Of a stretch of DNA of 57,287 nucleotides, positions 1-8,107 are shown in pieces. Where the stretch lies: assembly GCA_947379755.1 (NCBI GenBank), contig CANCOC010000010.1, forward strand, positions 1-57,287, written 5' to 3'. Numbering within the stretch: position 1 is the stretch's first letter; every line of letters starts with the position of its first letter. The translations under genes were made by a program, and so were the position numbers. The notes beneath the pieces were generated by a model that was not told the DNA's origin, did no database searches, and saw only the letters and a program-made list of their open reading frames with translations. Source of the DNA: Alcaligenaceae bacterium. Lineage in GTDB: Bacteria > Pseudomonadota > Gammaproteobacteria > Burkholderiales > Burkholderiaceae_B.

Positions 1-624
1 AGGCTGGATCACAAGTGCCGTGCGCAAAAGTGCAAGGGCCTGATCAGGCGTATCAAAATAGTCAATCGACATGCGTTTGAGTGGTCCGCGCTCATTGAGC
101 TTGAAAACATACTCACCTTGCACCGCACAAAACGGCGAAACGTGAAAAACTTTTGCACAATTGAGCGTAGAGGTCTGATCAATCAGACCTTGATTTTCTG
201 CAGTCAACACATACAGATGGCGCTGGCCAAAGGTGTTGTTGACTTCCGCGAGCAAAACACGCAACCCGCCGTCACGGTCATGGATCATCCAGAAACTCAC
301 AGGGTTGAACACATAACCAAACACCCGTGGAAAGCACTGCAGCCAGACAGCGCCAGGCTCAAGTGAGATATTGGCCTGCTCAAGCTGAGCCTTGAGCCAG
401 TCCATCAGATCCGAACCATCTCGTGCGCCGTGGTCTTTGGACCAGAAGCTCACGGGACGGGATCGCTCAACACCAAACAACCAGGAGTTCAATCCTGACA
501 GCTCTTGCATCAGATCAATACGCAGGCGCAAGCAAAAGACCCGATAGACAAAACGATGAATAAAGGGTCTCAGGCGCACATGCATCACGCGTCCCTGACA
601 GAGTTCAATTACGGGATCACTCAT
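1..624 (-). CDS. DUF1365 family protein (partial, runs off the window)
   Basis: The reverse strand translates as an open frame of 208 codons from ATG at 624 to base 1, so the C-terminus lies outside the window. Family hallmarks are visible: an early GRVMHVRLRP segment, a WSKDHGARDG stretch, the CFPRVFGYVFNPVSFW core, EVNNTFGQRH, and KVFHVSPFCAVQGEY. DUF1365 proteins are encoded next to FAD amine oxidases in many proteobacteria, as here, where the start overlaps the upstream stop by 8 bases. The molecular function is not established. In related bacteria this gene set sits with cyclopropane/furan fatty-acid methyltransferases in stress- or light-regulated operons, so a role in membrane-lipid modification is an inference. 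Confidence 0.88.
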   Translation of the reverse strand, partial: MSDPVIELCQGRVMHVRLRPFIHRFVYRVFCLRLRIDLMQELSGLNSWLFGVERSRPVSFWSKDHGARDGSDLMDWLKAQLEQANISLEPGAVWLQCFPRVFGYVFNPVSFWMIHDRDGGLRVLLAEVNNTFGQRHLYVLTAENQGLIDQTSTLNCAKVFHVSPFCAVQGEYVFKLNERGPLKRMSIDYFDTPDQALALLRTALVIQP

Positions 625-1930
625 AAACTGGCTGCCAGGGTGGCAAGACACCAAAATCTCTGGCGACTCTCAGCGCGGACTTCAGACCATCTTCATGAAA
701 GCCAAAACCCGCCCAGGCGCCACAGAACCAGGCCCGGTCATGTCCCTGGATCAGTAACAGACGCTTTTGCGCACGCGCGGCATGCGTATCCAGAACCGGA
801 TGCTCATACTCAAAAGTCTTGATCACCTTGGCTGGATCCGGCATCCGGTGCGGGTTAAGGGTCACAACCACGGGTGCATTGAATGGTAAGGGCTGTAACT
901 GGTTCAGCAAGTAGCTCACGGCAACTGGACGCTCTGCGCCCTGCCCACAGGCCGCCATATAGTTCCACGCTGACCACACTTTTTTGCGTCGAGGCAAAAG
1001 AGCTGTATCGGTATGCAGAATGGCCAGATTCGGCTGGTACCGAAAACCGCCGAGTACCTCGCGTTCAAGCTCAGTCGCATCAAGCAGCCTGAGAGCTGTC
1101 GGTGCATGACAGGCAAAAATCACTGCATCAAAATATTCTGTGCCACTTGGACTGGTCAACTCAACGCCCCTGCCCGTGCGGCGCACTCCGAGCACTGGAG
1201 AGTTGAGGCGGGCATCCGGTATTTTTTTGAGCATGGCCTGAACATACTGGCGGGAGCCACCAAGTACGGTTTTCCACTTGGGCCGGTTTTCCACTTGCAG
1301 CAAACGATGATTCAGACAAAATGCTAAAAAAGTATCAGCAGGAAAATCAAGGATGTCGCGCACGGAACAAGACCAGATCGCAGCGGCCATGGGCAGCAGA
1401 TACCAGTCACGCATGGAATGACCAAAATGTTCACGTTCAAGCAAATCACCCAGTGTCATGGATTGCTGGCGCGTGAGTTCCAGATAAGCCTGGGCATTGC
1501 GATTGAAGCGCAAGATATCGCGCAGCATAGAAAGAAATTTTGGTCGCAGCAGATTCCTTCGCTGAGCAAACACGGTATCAAGATTTGTACCCGCCCACTC
1601 AATATCCGGCTGATCGATTGACACGCCGAATGACATATCTGTTTCATGCACCGCAATGTCCAGGTGTGCAAACAACTGAATCAGATTCGGATAAGTCAGA
1701 TCGTTGTGCACGAGGAAACCGGTATCGACAGGATGAGTCTTGGCCTCGAAGGTCACATCCACTGTGTTGGAGTGCCCGCCAAAATAATCACCCGCTTCGA
1801 ACAAAGAGACCTTAAAGCGCTCTGCAAGCAGCCAGGCGCTGGACAGACCCGCGATGCCAGAACCTATGACTGCCACACGACTGCCGGCAGCAATCCTGTC
1901 TGAGAATGGATGGTTCACCAGGTTCTGCAT
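617..1930 (-). CDS. FAD-dependent amine-oxidase-type oxidoreductase
   Basis: This 437-residue protein opens with the dinucleotide-binding motif GSGIAG (about residues 23-28), followed by the acidic end of the second strand and GGHSNTVDV, typical of NAD(P)-binding Rossmann/amine-oxidase flavoproteins of the COG2907 type. The frame is open further upstream to 2149. I chose ATG 1930 because it leaves the flavin motif near the N-terminus and follows the upstream stop by a single base (TGA-G-ATG), which fits translational coupling. The C-terminal FAD motif region around GHDRAWFCGAWAG is also present. It is the middle gene of a three-gene unit with a chalcone-isomerase-like protein and DUF1365. Homologues in such clusters are linked to unsaturated or furan fatty-acid formation; the substrate here is inferred. 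Confidence 0.88.
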   Translation of the reverse strand: MQNLVNHPFSDRIAAGSRVAVIGSGIAGLSSAWLLAERFKVSLFEAGDYFGGHSNTVDVTFEAKTHPVDTGFLVHNDLTYPNLIQLFAHLDIAVHETDMSFGVSIDQPDIEWAGTNLDTVFAQRRNLLRPKFLSMLRDILRFNRNAQAYLELTRQQSMTLGDLLEREHFGHSMRDWYLLPMAAAIWSCSVRDILDFPADTFLAFCLNHRLLQVENRPKWKTVLGGSRQYVQAMLKKIPDARLNSPVLGVRRTGRGVELTSPSGTEYFDAVIFACHAPTALRLLDATELEREVLGGFRYQPNLAILHTDTALLPRRKKVWSAWNYMAACGQGAERPVAVSYLLNQLQPLPFNAPVVVTLNPHRMPDPAKVIKTFEYEHPVLDTHAARAQKRLLLIQGHDRAWFCGAWAGFGFHEDGLKSALRVARDFGVLPPWQPVYE

Positions 1931-1931
1931 C

Positions 1932-2441
1932 TCAGGCGCCGGTTGAGTCTGATCCAGGCGTCCCCGCGAGAAGCGCCTCGCGCAGACTCTGACTGCGTGT
2001 CTGCTCATCGAGCCAGATGGCGGCAAAAGACTCGGCAAAAACCGGATCATCCATCGCGCCAAGCAAATGAGCTGAAGAATAGAACTGCACACCAATTCCA
2101 GGCCTGAACCATCCAACCAGACGATCTCCCAGACCGACATCAGGAACAATTTGCATCAACTCATCCGACCAGCGACTCAGGACTTCGGGAGCAGGATTGC
2201 GCAGGCGCTTTAGTTCATCCATCGAGGTTGAAACAATCTGCTCTGCGGTCAATGTGCGCAGGTATGACAATTCAAGAACAAAAGCTTGTTCGACAGTATA
2301 TTTATTTCCGGATACAAATAATCTGGCACGATAAAGTTTAAACACACTCCAACTGAATACACCCTCACCACTCAATCGCCAGGCGGTATTCGATGAATCG
2401 ATAAGTTCTTTTGGTAAAAGGTCTGAATTCGCAGTATTCAA
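1932..2441 (-). CDS. Chalcone isomerase-like domain protein
   Basis: This 169-residue protein contains the bacterial chalcone-isomerase-like fold signature: GEGVFSWSVFKLYRARLFVSG near the N-terminus (residues about 25-45), the alternating FVLELSYLRTLTAEQIV strand, and a C-terminal GAMDDPVFAESFAAIWLDEQT segment. Bacterial members are not flavonoid enzymes; most bind fatty acids or have unknown function. I see no signal peptide, although many family members have one. It is the first gene of the minus-strand unit with the FAD oxidase and DUF1365, and it is divergent from a TetR regulator 146 bases away. The fold call is from motif recognition. The lipid-related role is inferred from context. Confidence 0.75.
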   Translation of the reverse strand: MNTANSDLLPKELIDSSNTAWRLSGEGVFSWSVFKLYRARLFVSGNKYTVEQAFVLELSYLRTLTAEQIVSTSMDELKRLRNPAPEVLSRWSDELMQIVPDVGLGDRLVGWFRPGIGVQFYSSAHLLGAMDDPVFAESFAAIWLDEQTRSQSLREALLAGTPGSDSTGA

Positions 2442-2490
2442 GGGGAATCATCAAAAAGTTAATAGAAATACATTATCAAGCTTACTTTTG

Positions 2491-2558
2491 TCGTACATTA
2501 ATGACTCGTACGATAAAGTTCAAAAAATGACCAATCAGTAATAATATAGACCGATTAG
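2491..2558. promoter_or_regulatory. Divergent control region with inverted and direct repeats
   Basis: The AT-rich gap between the chalcone-isomerase-like gene and the TetR gene holds two repeat structures. One is an inverted repeat, TCGTAC (2491-2496) and GTACGA (2508-2513), separated by 11 bases. The other is a direct repeat, GACCAATCAG (2529-2538) and GACCGATTAG (2549-2558), whose start-to-start distance is 20 bases, about two helical turns. Either could be an operator for the adjacent TetR protein controlling both directions. The repeats are seen directly; binding is inferred. Confidence 0.4.
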
Positions 2559-2587
2559 AAATCATTCTTTAAATAAGATCAAGCCTT

Positions 2588-3208
2588 ATGCCAACAACGG
2601 CCACAAAAAAGCTGTCTTTTAAACAGCAACAGCTGCAATTCAGAGAGAACGCGATTCTTGACGCAGTCAATCGCCTGCTCGCCAAAAAAGGCTTTGATCT
2701 CATGACGATGGATGAGGTGGCCGCTGACGTTGGTATCGCAAAAGCCAGCCTCTACAAACACTTTCAGTCAAAAGAGGTGGTTGCAGCCGCCTCCATGACC
2801 AGACTGATGGATGAGGCGCTGACAGTGGTCGGCGCTCTTGCACCACAGCTGCCCCCGCTGGACAAAATTAAGGCGATCGTTCGCTGGGCAATCCAGACTC
2901 ATCTTGCGGGCGCCATGCCCCTGCTCCCCTCCACCAGGTCGAACATCCAGCAGGCGTTGCTCTCCTACCCTCCTTATATGGAACGGCTCGGCACCCTGAC
3001 TGAAAAGCTGGGTGAGTGGATTGGTCAGGCACAGGAGGCAGGCACGCTTTCGCCGTCCCTGCCTGGCGAGGTCATTCTTTACACAATTTTTGCGCGTTCA
3101 TGCGATCCGGTCGCAGACTTTCTCAAAATGGGCGGTGCCTTCACTGACGCCGATATCGTTGACCTGCTGATTCACATCACTTTTGAAGGCATGACCGGAC
3201 GATCCTGA
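2588..3208 (+). CDS. TetR/AcrR family transcriptional regulator
   Basis: This 206-residue protein has an N-terminal helix-turn-helix of the TetR type: ILDAVNRLLAKKGFDLMTMDEVAADVGIAKASLYKHFQSKE (about residues 22-62, described here by its landmarks FDLMTMDEVA and ASLYKHF). The C-terminal ligand-sensing half is a mostly helical domain with TRSNIQQALLSYPPY. It is transcribed away from the chalcone-isomerase/FAD/DUF1365 unit, and the shared upstream region carries repeat sequences. The usual arrangement suggests it represses itself and the divergent operon, releasing on a small hydrophobic ligand. The ligand cannot be read from sequence. Confidence 0.9.
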   Translation: MPTTATKKLSFKQQQLQFRENAILDAVNRLLAKKGFDLMTMDEVAADVGIAKASLYKHFQSKEVVAAASMTRLMDEALTVVGALAPQLPPLDKIKAIVRWAIQTHLAGAMPLLPSTRSNIQQALLSYPPYMERLGTLTEKLGEWIGQAQEAGTLSPSLPGEVILYTIFARSCDPVADFLKMGGAFTDADIVDLLIHITFEGMTGRS

Positions 3209-3269
3209 CCACTCGCCACGTTTGTCGCCCCGTATCAGCTAGAATCATTTTCTTTTGTCTGGGCGTCGT

Positions 3270-4184
3270 ATGTGGTTTAAAAATCTGAAAGTCTTTCGTC
3301 TTGCAAGCTCCTGGAATCAAACACCCGAGCAACTGGACGCCCTACTGATTAAAGAAGTCTTTGTTCCCGCAGGCGCAGCGGCTCCTGTTTCAATCGGGTG
3401 GGTCCCCCCAGTCGAGGCGGACACCCGTCTGGTTTACAGTGTAAATGGCCAGATCCTGTGCGCACATCGCTCAGAAAAAAAACTCCTGCCCGCCTCGGTC
3501 ATCAACCAGTTCGCTAAAGTGCGTGCCCAGGAACTCGAAGAACAGCAAGGCTTCAAACCGGGTCGTAAACAACTGCGTGACCTCAAGGAAGAAGTCACAA
3601 ACACGCTGATGCCACGGGCCTTCAGCATGCAGCGCGATACCCGGGTCTGGATTGACCCTGTGAACCACTGGCTGGTTATTGACACCGCCTCAGCGTCCAA
3701 GGCCGAGGAAATCCTTTCGGCCCTTGGCAAAGCGATTTATCCCTTCCCGGTTGAGCCACTCCAGGTCACCATCAGTCCAGGTGCAGCCATGACCGACTGG
3801 ATCATCAGAGGCGAAGCTGCGGCAAACTTTTCAATCGATCAGGATGCAGAGTTGCGTGCCGGCGGAGATAAGGCTGCCGTGATACGTTATGTCAAACATG
3901 CGCTGGACAGCGATGAAATCCAGAAACACGTTCAGGGCGGCAAACAATGCACCCGGCTCGCGCTCACCTGGAACGACAAAGTGTCATTTGTACTGACCGA
4001 AAATCTAGATATCAAACGTATCGCTGCGCTCGATATTCTGGATCAGTCAGACAGCCAGATGGCCGCCAACGAAGCAGAAAAATTTGACGGCGATTTCACC
4101 CTGATGTGCGCAGAACTCAACTTGCTGCTCAACGGCCTGCTTGAGGCTCTGGAAGAAAAAGTCGTTAGCCTGAAGGCAGCCTGA
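3270..4184 (+). CDS. rdgC: Recombination-associated protein RdgC
   Basis: RdgC is a ring-shaped, nonspecific double-stranded-DNA-binding protein of the nucleoid that modulates RecA activity. The protein starts MWFKNLKVFRL, as family members do, and is 304 residues long, close to the E. coli protein of about 303. Conserved stretches include ILCAHRSEKKLLP, FKPGRKQLRDLKEEV, LMPRAFSM and WNDKVSFVLTENLDIKRIA. The frame is open to 3255 with a TTG, but ATG at 3270 is the start that matches the family. A small unknown gene follows 3 bases after the stop and is probably cotranscribed. Confidence 0.95.
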   Translation: MWFKNLKVFRLASSWNQTPEQLDALLIKEVFVPAGAAAPVSIGWVPPVEADTRLVYSVNGQILCAHRSEKKLLPASVINQFAKVRAQELEEQQGFKPGRKQLRDLKEEVTNTLMPRAFSMQRDTRVWIDPVNHWLVIDTASASKAEEILSALGKAIYPFPVEPLQVTISPGAAMTDWIIRGEAAANFSIDQDAELRAGGDKAAVIRYVKHALDSDEIQKHVQGGKQCTRLALTWNDKVSFVLTENLDIKRIAALDILDQSDSQMAANEAEKFDGDFTLMCAELNLLLNGLLEALEEKVVSLKAA

Positions 4185-4187
4185 GCC

Positions 4188-4508
4188 ATGGACCTCATGA
4201 TTCATAGCAAAGTCGTCGAGTCAATTGAAGGGGGCGTCCGGATGGATGTCACTGCAGAAGACCTCAGCGTGCAGGCCTTTGTCGTGATTGCTCCTGCAGA
4301 TTTTTCAATTGTTGAAAAAATCATCCCGACCGCCGTATTTGAGAGCGGAGTTCAGGTTCACGTGGCAAGCGTCGATCAAACAAGCGACATAACCGAGCAG
4401 ATCGTACAGATTCTCGAAAATATGCAACCAAATGACGTGGTGGCCTATCTATGCGATAGTGCCATTACTTATGGTGAGGCACTAGCTGTACTCGGCATCA
4501 AGCACTAA
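4188..4508 (+). CDS. Small protein of unknown function downstream of rdgC
   Basis: This 106-residue, acidic, soluble protein starts 3 bases after the rdgC stop, so it is probably in the same transcript. It has an alternating strand/helix look (VQAFVVIAP, FESGVQVHVASV, DVVAYLCDSAITYGEAL) suggesting a small alpha/beta fold. I do not recognise the family. I see no membrane segment or signal peptide. Its stop codon overlaps the stop of the convergent M14 peptidase gene (TAA at 4506-4508 against TAG at 4507-4505), leaving no room for a terminator between them. The coupling and ordinary codon use support a real gene. Confidence 0.6.
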   Translation: MDLMIHSKVVESIEGGVRMDVTAEDLSVQAFVVIAPADFSIVEKIIPTAVFESGVQVHVASVDQTSDITEQIVQILENMQPNDVVAYLCDSAITYGEALAVLGIKH

Positions 4509-6271
4509 GTAAGTTGCCACCAGGCTGTTGAAGCAATGCGAACCGTTTCGGTTTGAACCATTTGGGCAAACTGAAACGCTTCGCCATACACTGTTTCATC
4601 AGGAAACTCCGTCACCAGCTTGATGCCTGCGGTTTGCTGATCGTTCTGCGTGACGATGCAGGCAATTCCATGATGGACTTCAAAAGGCACCGACCCCGCG
4701 TGCGTGGCATAGACGGCCAATTGTTCCCGGTTGTATGCAGCCAGCCCCGGAATACGTGAAATTTCTTCTGTGATCAGTTCGAGCCAGTCACGTGCAATCT
4801 GCTGATAGGCTTGCCGATAGCGCACAATCAGAAAAAATCCCTTAGGAATACTCCAGAGCTCGAAGCCGCGTGGCAAATATCCCGTAAAAGGCCGTGTCCA
4901 TTCGTGCGCCGGGTAACCATGCAGACTGAGATGTAATTGCGCGCCGGTACATTCCAGGGCATGCATCCGGGCAGCACTTTCATACCAGGGAGCGTGCTCT
5001 CGATACTCAAGATCGTCGCCCAGGCCGGTGTATCGTGCCGCGTGATGCATGTGCTGTGGGTGAATGGTGCAATATTCCTGCTGTAGCTGGTAGCCATCGG
5101 GGTTCTCAAGCGGTACCAGAGCAAAGTGCGCCTCAGGTTGAGATGCGAGCCAATGGCCGCCACGCAACGCCCCGACCACGCCAGAAGGCTCGTTGGCATG
5201 CTGCCCAGCAGTCAGTACGATCGCGGGCAGGCGCCCCGGCCTGATCATGCCCTGAACCACGCGGCCCTGCCTGGAGATACATTCAAAGGGAGATGCATTA
5301 AAAGCCGCCAGTGCCGATGCAATCGCGACAGCAGGCAGGGGCCCCTGAAGCTGAGTCAGATCAGCGGGTATAAACGGACGAACCTGGCCGGGCTCGACCA
5401 GCGCGGGCAACACGCTCCCCACAGGATGCAAGATGATGCTGATGCGAGCTTCTGTCTGATGGTGTCTGATATCGGGGACAATCTGCCCAGGCTGCAGCCC
5501 ACGATCGCCTTTGGGTCGACCAGAATACTGTTGAAAAAATTCAAGGATGGAAAAATACAGGTCTTCATGCAGCGCCTCAAGCGTACTGACCATCAGGGTC
5601 CCGTCTGCATCCAGGATTTCGGCTCCGGGCAGCTCGACACGAATTTCCAGTCGCTCGAAATATGGCTCCTGCTGACCCCAACCATGCTGACAGACCCACT
5701 GCATGACCTGGGCATAGACGCTTTCAATTTCTGTCGGAAGATCTTGCTCAAGCACGACCTGTGTGGAGTTCGGAGCGGTCACGCGCAAATAACCAGCAGG
5801 ACACAGGACCCGTTCATTCAGATGATCCGTCATCCAGCGATTGGGAGCCACGACAGCGTGTTCTTGAACCTGACCCTGCTGATCAGTCAGTGTGACCCGG
5901 TATGCAGGCAGCAGCGTCTGAGCCTCTGGAGTCCAGCTCACCTCGAACGGGGCCAGGCGTCGCGCAAGAGGATAGGCCTCGAGCATAAATCTTTTTGCGT
6001 CCACCCCAGGGACGACCGGATACGTAATATTGACATGCGTACACTGCGCGAGATCAATGTCTTCGAGAAAAAAATGCAGCAACGGTTTATATGCAGAGCG
6101 TACCGTGGCATCCATGCCCATGCCACGCAGCCTGGCCTGCAAGGCCATCCGTGCAGCGTGATCCTCATACAGCCAGCACTCGACCGAGTGTCCTGACCAG
6201 CTCGCAAGCCTTGGATCAGACAGGAGCTGGACAGAGGTCAAAGCAAGCGTTTGTTCAAACATGCGCGTCAT
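4505..6271 (-). CDS. M14 family zinc carboxypeptidase-like protein
   Basis: This is a 588-residue protein whose second half has the M14 metallocarboxypeptidase zinc motif HxxE in AGQHANEPSG (around residue 360), then VPLENPDGYQ and the downstream histidine in LHLSLHGYPAHE. The N-terminal 330 residues are a long extension with no domain I can name, so it is larger than simple carboxypeptidases (about 300-400). No signal peptide is visible, suggesting action on imported peptides in the cytoplasm. It is the last gene of the nine-gene minus-strand operon, 27 bases after the DppC-like permease. A reasonable inference is removal of C-terminal residues or a deacylation-type cleavage of substrates brought in by that transporter. 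Confidence 0.82.
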   Translation of the reverse strand: MTRMFEQTLALTSVQLLSDPRLASWSGHSVECWLYEDHAARMALQARLRGMGMDATVRSAYKPLLHFFLEDIDLAQCTHVNITYPVVPGVDAKRFMLEAYPLARRLAPFEVSWTPEAQTLLPAYRVTLTDQQGQVQEHAVVAPNRWMTDHLNERVLCPAGYLRVTAPNSTQVVLEQDLPTEIESVYAQVMQWVCQHGWGQQEPYFERLEIRVELPGAEILDADGTLMVSTLEALHEDLYFSILEFFQQYSGRPKGDRGLQPGQIVPDIRHHQTEARISIILHPVGSVLPALVEPGQVRPFIPADLTQLQGPLPAVAIASALAAFNASPFECISRQGRVVQGMIRPGRLPAIVLTAGQHANEPSGVVGALRGGHWLASQPEAHFALVPLENPDGYQLQQEYCTIHPQHMHHAARYTGLGDDLEYREHAPWYESAARMHALECTGAQLHLSLHGYPAHEWTRPFTGYLPRGFELWSIPKGFFLIVRYRQAYQQIARDWLELITEEISRIPGLAAYNREQLAVYATHAGSVPFEVHHGIACIVTQNDQQTAGIKLVTEFPDETVYGEAFQFAQMVQTETVRIASTAWWQLT

Positions 6272-6298
6272 CGTACATCCTGGAAAAAATCAGTTTGA

Positions 6299-7120
6299 CT
6301 ACGGACTGGTCGGATCAAGTCTGTCACGCAGCCAGTCGCCCAGTACATTGAGTCCCAGCACACAACACATGATGGCCAGGCCGGGAAACACACTGACCCA
6401 CCAGGCAGTCTGCAGGTATGTGCGACCGTCAGCCAGCATTCCCCCCCAGCTGGGAGTCATGGGATCGGCGCCCAGTCCCAGAAAGGTCAGACTGCTTTCG
6501 AGCAAAATATTATTCGCCACGTTCAGGGTGACAAGCACGATCACTGAGCCACTCAGGTTCGGCAGCAAGTGATGCCAGATGATGTTGCGATCTTTGACAC
6601 CCATCGCATGTGCCGCCTGGATAAACTCCCGGTCACGCAGCGCTAGCACCTGTCCGCGCACGAGTCGTGCGTACTGGACCCATTGCGAAATCACCATGAA
6701 GAAAATGATATTGAACAGACCCCCACCCAGAATAGAAATGAAAGTGATGGCAATCAGAATAAAGGGCAGCGCGAGCTGAATATCCACGCATCGCATCAGG
6801 AACATTTCCCAGAAACCGCGGTAATAACCTGCGATCAGGCCAACAAAGGTTCCGAGTATCACTGCGCCCAGCACCGAACAGACGCCTACGATCAGGGAGA
6901 TACGTCCTCCCACCACCACGCGCGCCAGGACATCACGACCCAGAGGGTCCGTACCAAGGATATGCGACCAGGAGGTAAACGGCCGCATCAGACGCGCAGC
7001 CAGATCCATTGCTTCCCCACCATCCGGAAACAGCCAATGCGAACAGAGCACCAGTATGAATATGGTTCCGGTCAGGAGCGCACCAAACCATAATTCGAAA
7101 GAAAGGCGATTGGGTTTCAT
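6299..7120 (-). CDS. Peptide/nickel-type ABC transporter permease (DppC/OppC-like)
   Basis: This 273-residue inner-membrane permease shows the N-terminal single membrane segment (LSFELWFGALLTGTIFILVL), the LGTDPLGRDVLARVVVGGRISL signature of the DppC/OppC group, and the EAA-like loop EFIQAAHAMGVKDRNIIWHHLLPN that contacts the ATPase. About six membrane spans are expected. The start ATG overlaps the stop of the DppB-like gene by 4 bases. With the partner permease, binding protein and fused ATPase upstream it completes an ABC importer for oligopeptides or similar compounds. Confidence 0.93.
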   Translation of the reverse strand: MKPNRLSFELWFGALLTGTIFILVLCSHWLFPDGGEAMDLAARLMRPFTSWSHILGTDPLGRDVLARVVVGGRISLIVGVCSVLGAVILGTFVGLIAGYYRGFWEMFLMRCVDIQLALPFILIAITFISILGGGLFNIIFFMVISQWVQYARLVRGQVLALRDREFIQAAHAMGVKDRNIIWHHLLPNLSGSVIVLVTLNVANNILLESSLTFLGLGADPMTPSWGGMLADGRTYLQTAWWVSVFPGLAIMCCVLGLNVLGDWLRDRLDPTSP

Positions 7121-8073
7121 CGGCTGCGAATCCTCGGGTCCACCAGGCCGTAGGCCACGTCAACCAGCAAGTTCACCAGCACAATTAAGATAGCCAGTAC
7201 TGTCACCGTTCCTTGCAACACCGGATAATCGCGACCGGATATCGCATCGAACGCGAGCGTACCCAGTCCGGGCCAGTTGAATACTTTTTCAACCACGACA
7301 ATGCCGCCGATCAGGCTGCCAAATTGCAACCCAATGAACGTAATCAGAGGGATCGCGCAATTCCTCAGGGCATGTTGATAGAGTACGACACGCTCTTTCA
7401 GGCCTTTGCTGCGTGCGACCATGATGTATTGCGCCGAGAGGATGTCTAGCATGGCCGTGCGAACCAGACGGATATTGGTCGCTGACAAAATGATACCCAT
7501 TGTTACCGCTGGCAACACCAGACTGAGTGGTCCATCCATGCCAGAAGGGGGAAACACCGGCAAGACAATTGAAAACAACAGTACCAGCATGATCGCCAGC
7601 CAGAAATTTGGAAATGACAGCCCGACCAGAGACAGGATCCTGATCAGCTGGTCAGACCACCCTCCCTTGTTGACCGCGGCACGCATACCAAGCGGAATTG
7701 AAATCATCAATGACAGGACAAGTGAACAGAACGTCAGCATCAGCGTTGCTGGCAATGCATCTGCGACCAGCTGGCCAACAGGTGTCCCTCCAAGAAAGCT
7801 ACGCCCCAGATCACCTGTCACCAGCCCGCGCATAAAGCCCAGGTACTGATCGATGAATGGTCGATTCAGGCCGAGATGCTGACGGATATTATCAAGATCC
7901 TGCTGCGTGACACTGCCCGCGCCCTGGGCGAGCATCAGCGAAGGATCGCCCGTCAGCCTGACCGCCCAGGAGACGAGCAAGGTGACGACAACGATCACAA
8001 ACAGCGCCTGCAACAGGCGTTTGAGCAAGAACCCTGTCAAGCTGACAGGTTCCGCAAGCGGTCTGTCAGGCAC
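7117..8073 (-). CDS. Peptide/nickel-type ABC transporter permease (DppB/OppB-like)
   Basis: This 318-residue permease has a first hydrophobic helix FLLKRLLQALFVIVVVTLLV, then the DppB-type stretch QHLGLNRPFIDQYLGFMRGLVTGDLGRS, and the coupling loop YIMVARSKGLKERVVLYQHALRN. C-terminal VVVEKVFNWPGLGTLAFDAI and RDYPVLQGTVTVLAI are classic for the family. It overlaps the DppC-like gene by 4 bases (ATGA) and lies 34 bases after the binding-protein gene. It acts in the inner membrane as half of the translocation pore. Confidence 0.94.
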   Translation of the reverse strand: MPDRPLAEPVSLTGFLLKRLLQALFVIVVVTLLVSWAVRLTGDPSLMLAQGAGSVTQQDLDNIRQHLGLNRPFIDQYLGFMRGLVTGDLGRSFLGGTPVGQLVADALPATLMLTFCSLVLSLMISIPLGMRAAVNKGGWSDQLIRILSLVGLSFPNFWLAIMLVLLFSIVLPVFPPSGMDGPLSLVLPAVTMGIILSATNIRLVRTAMLDILSAQYIMVARSKGLKERVVLYQHALRNCAIPLITFIGLQFGSLIGGIVVVEKVFNWPGLGTLAFDAISGRDYPVLQGTVTVLAILIVLVNLLVDVAYGLVDPRIRSR

Positions 8074-8107
8074 ACAGACTCAGAGGCATCACGCATCAGA
8101 ATGGGGC

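Noticed and set aside
5126-6196. A 356-codon open frame on the plus strand opposite the M14 peptidase gene.
   Set aside because: It has no family resemblance, and the opposite strand encodes a coherent M14 protein; this is an antisense shadow.
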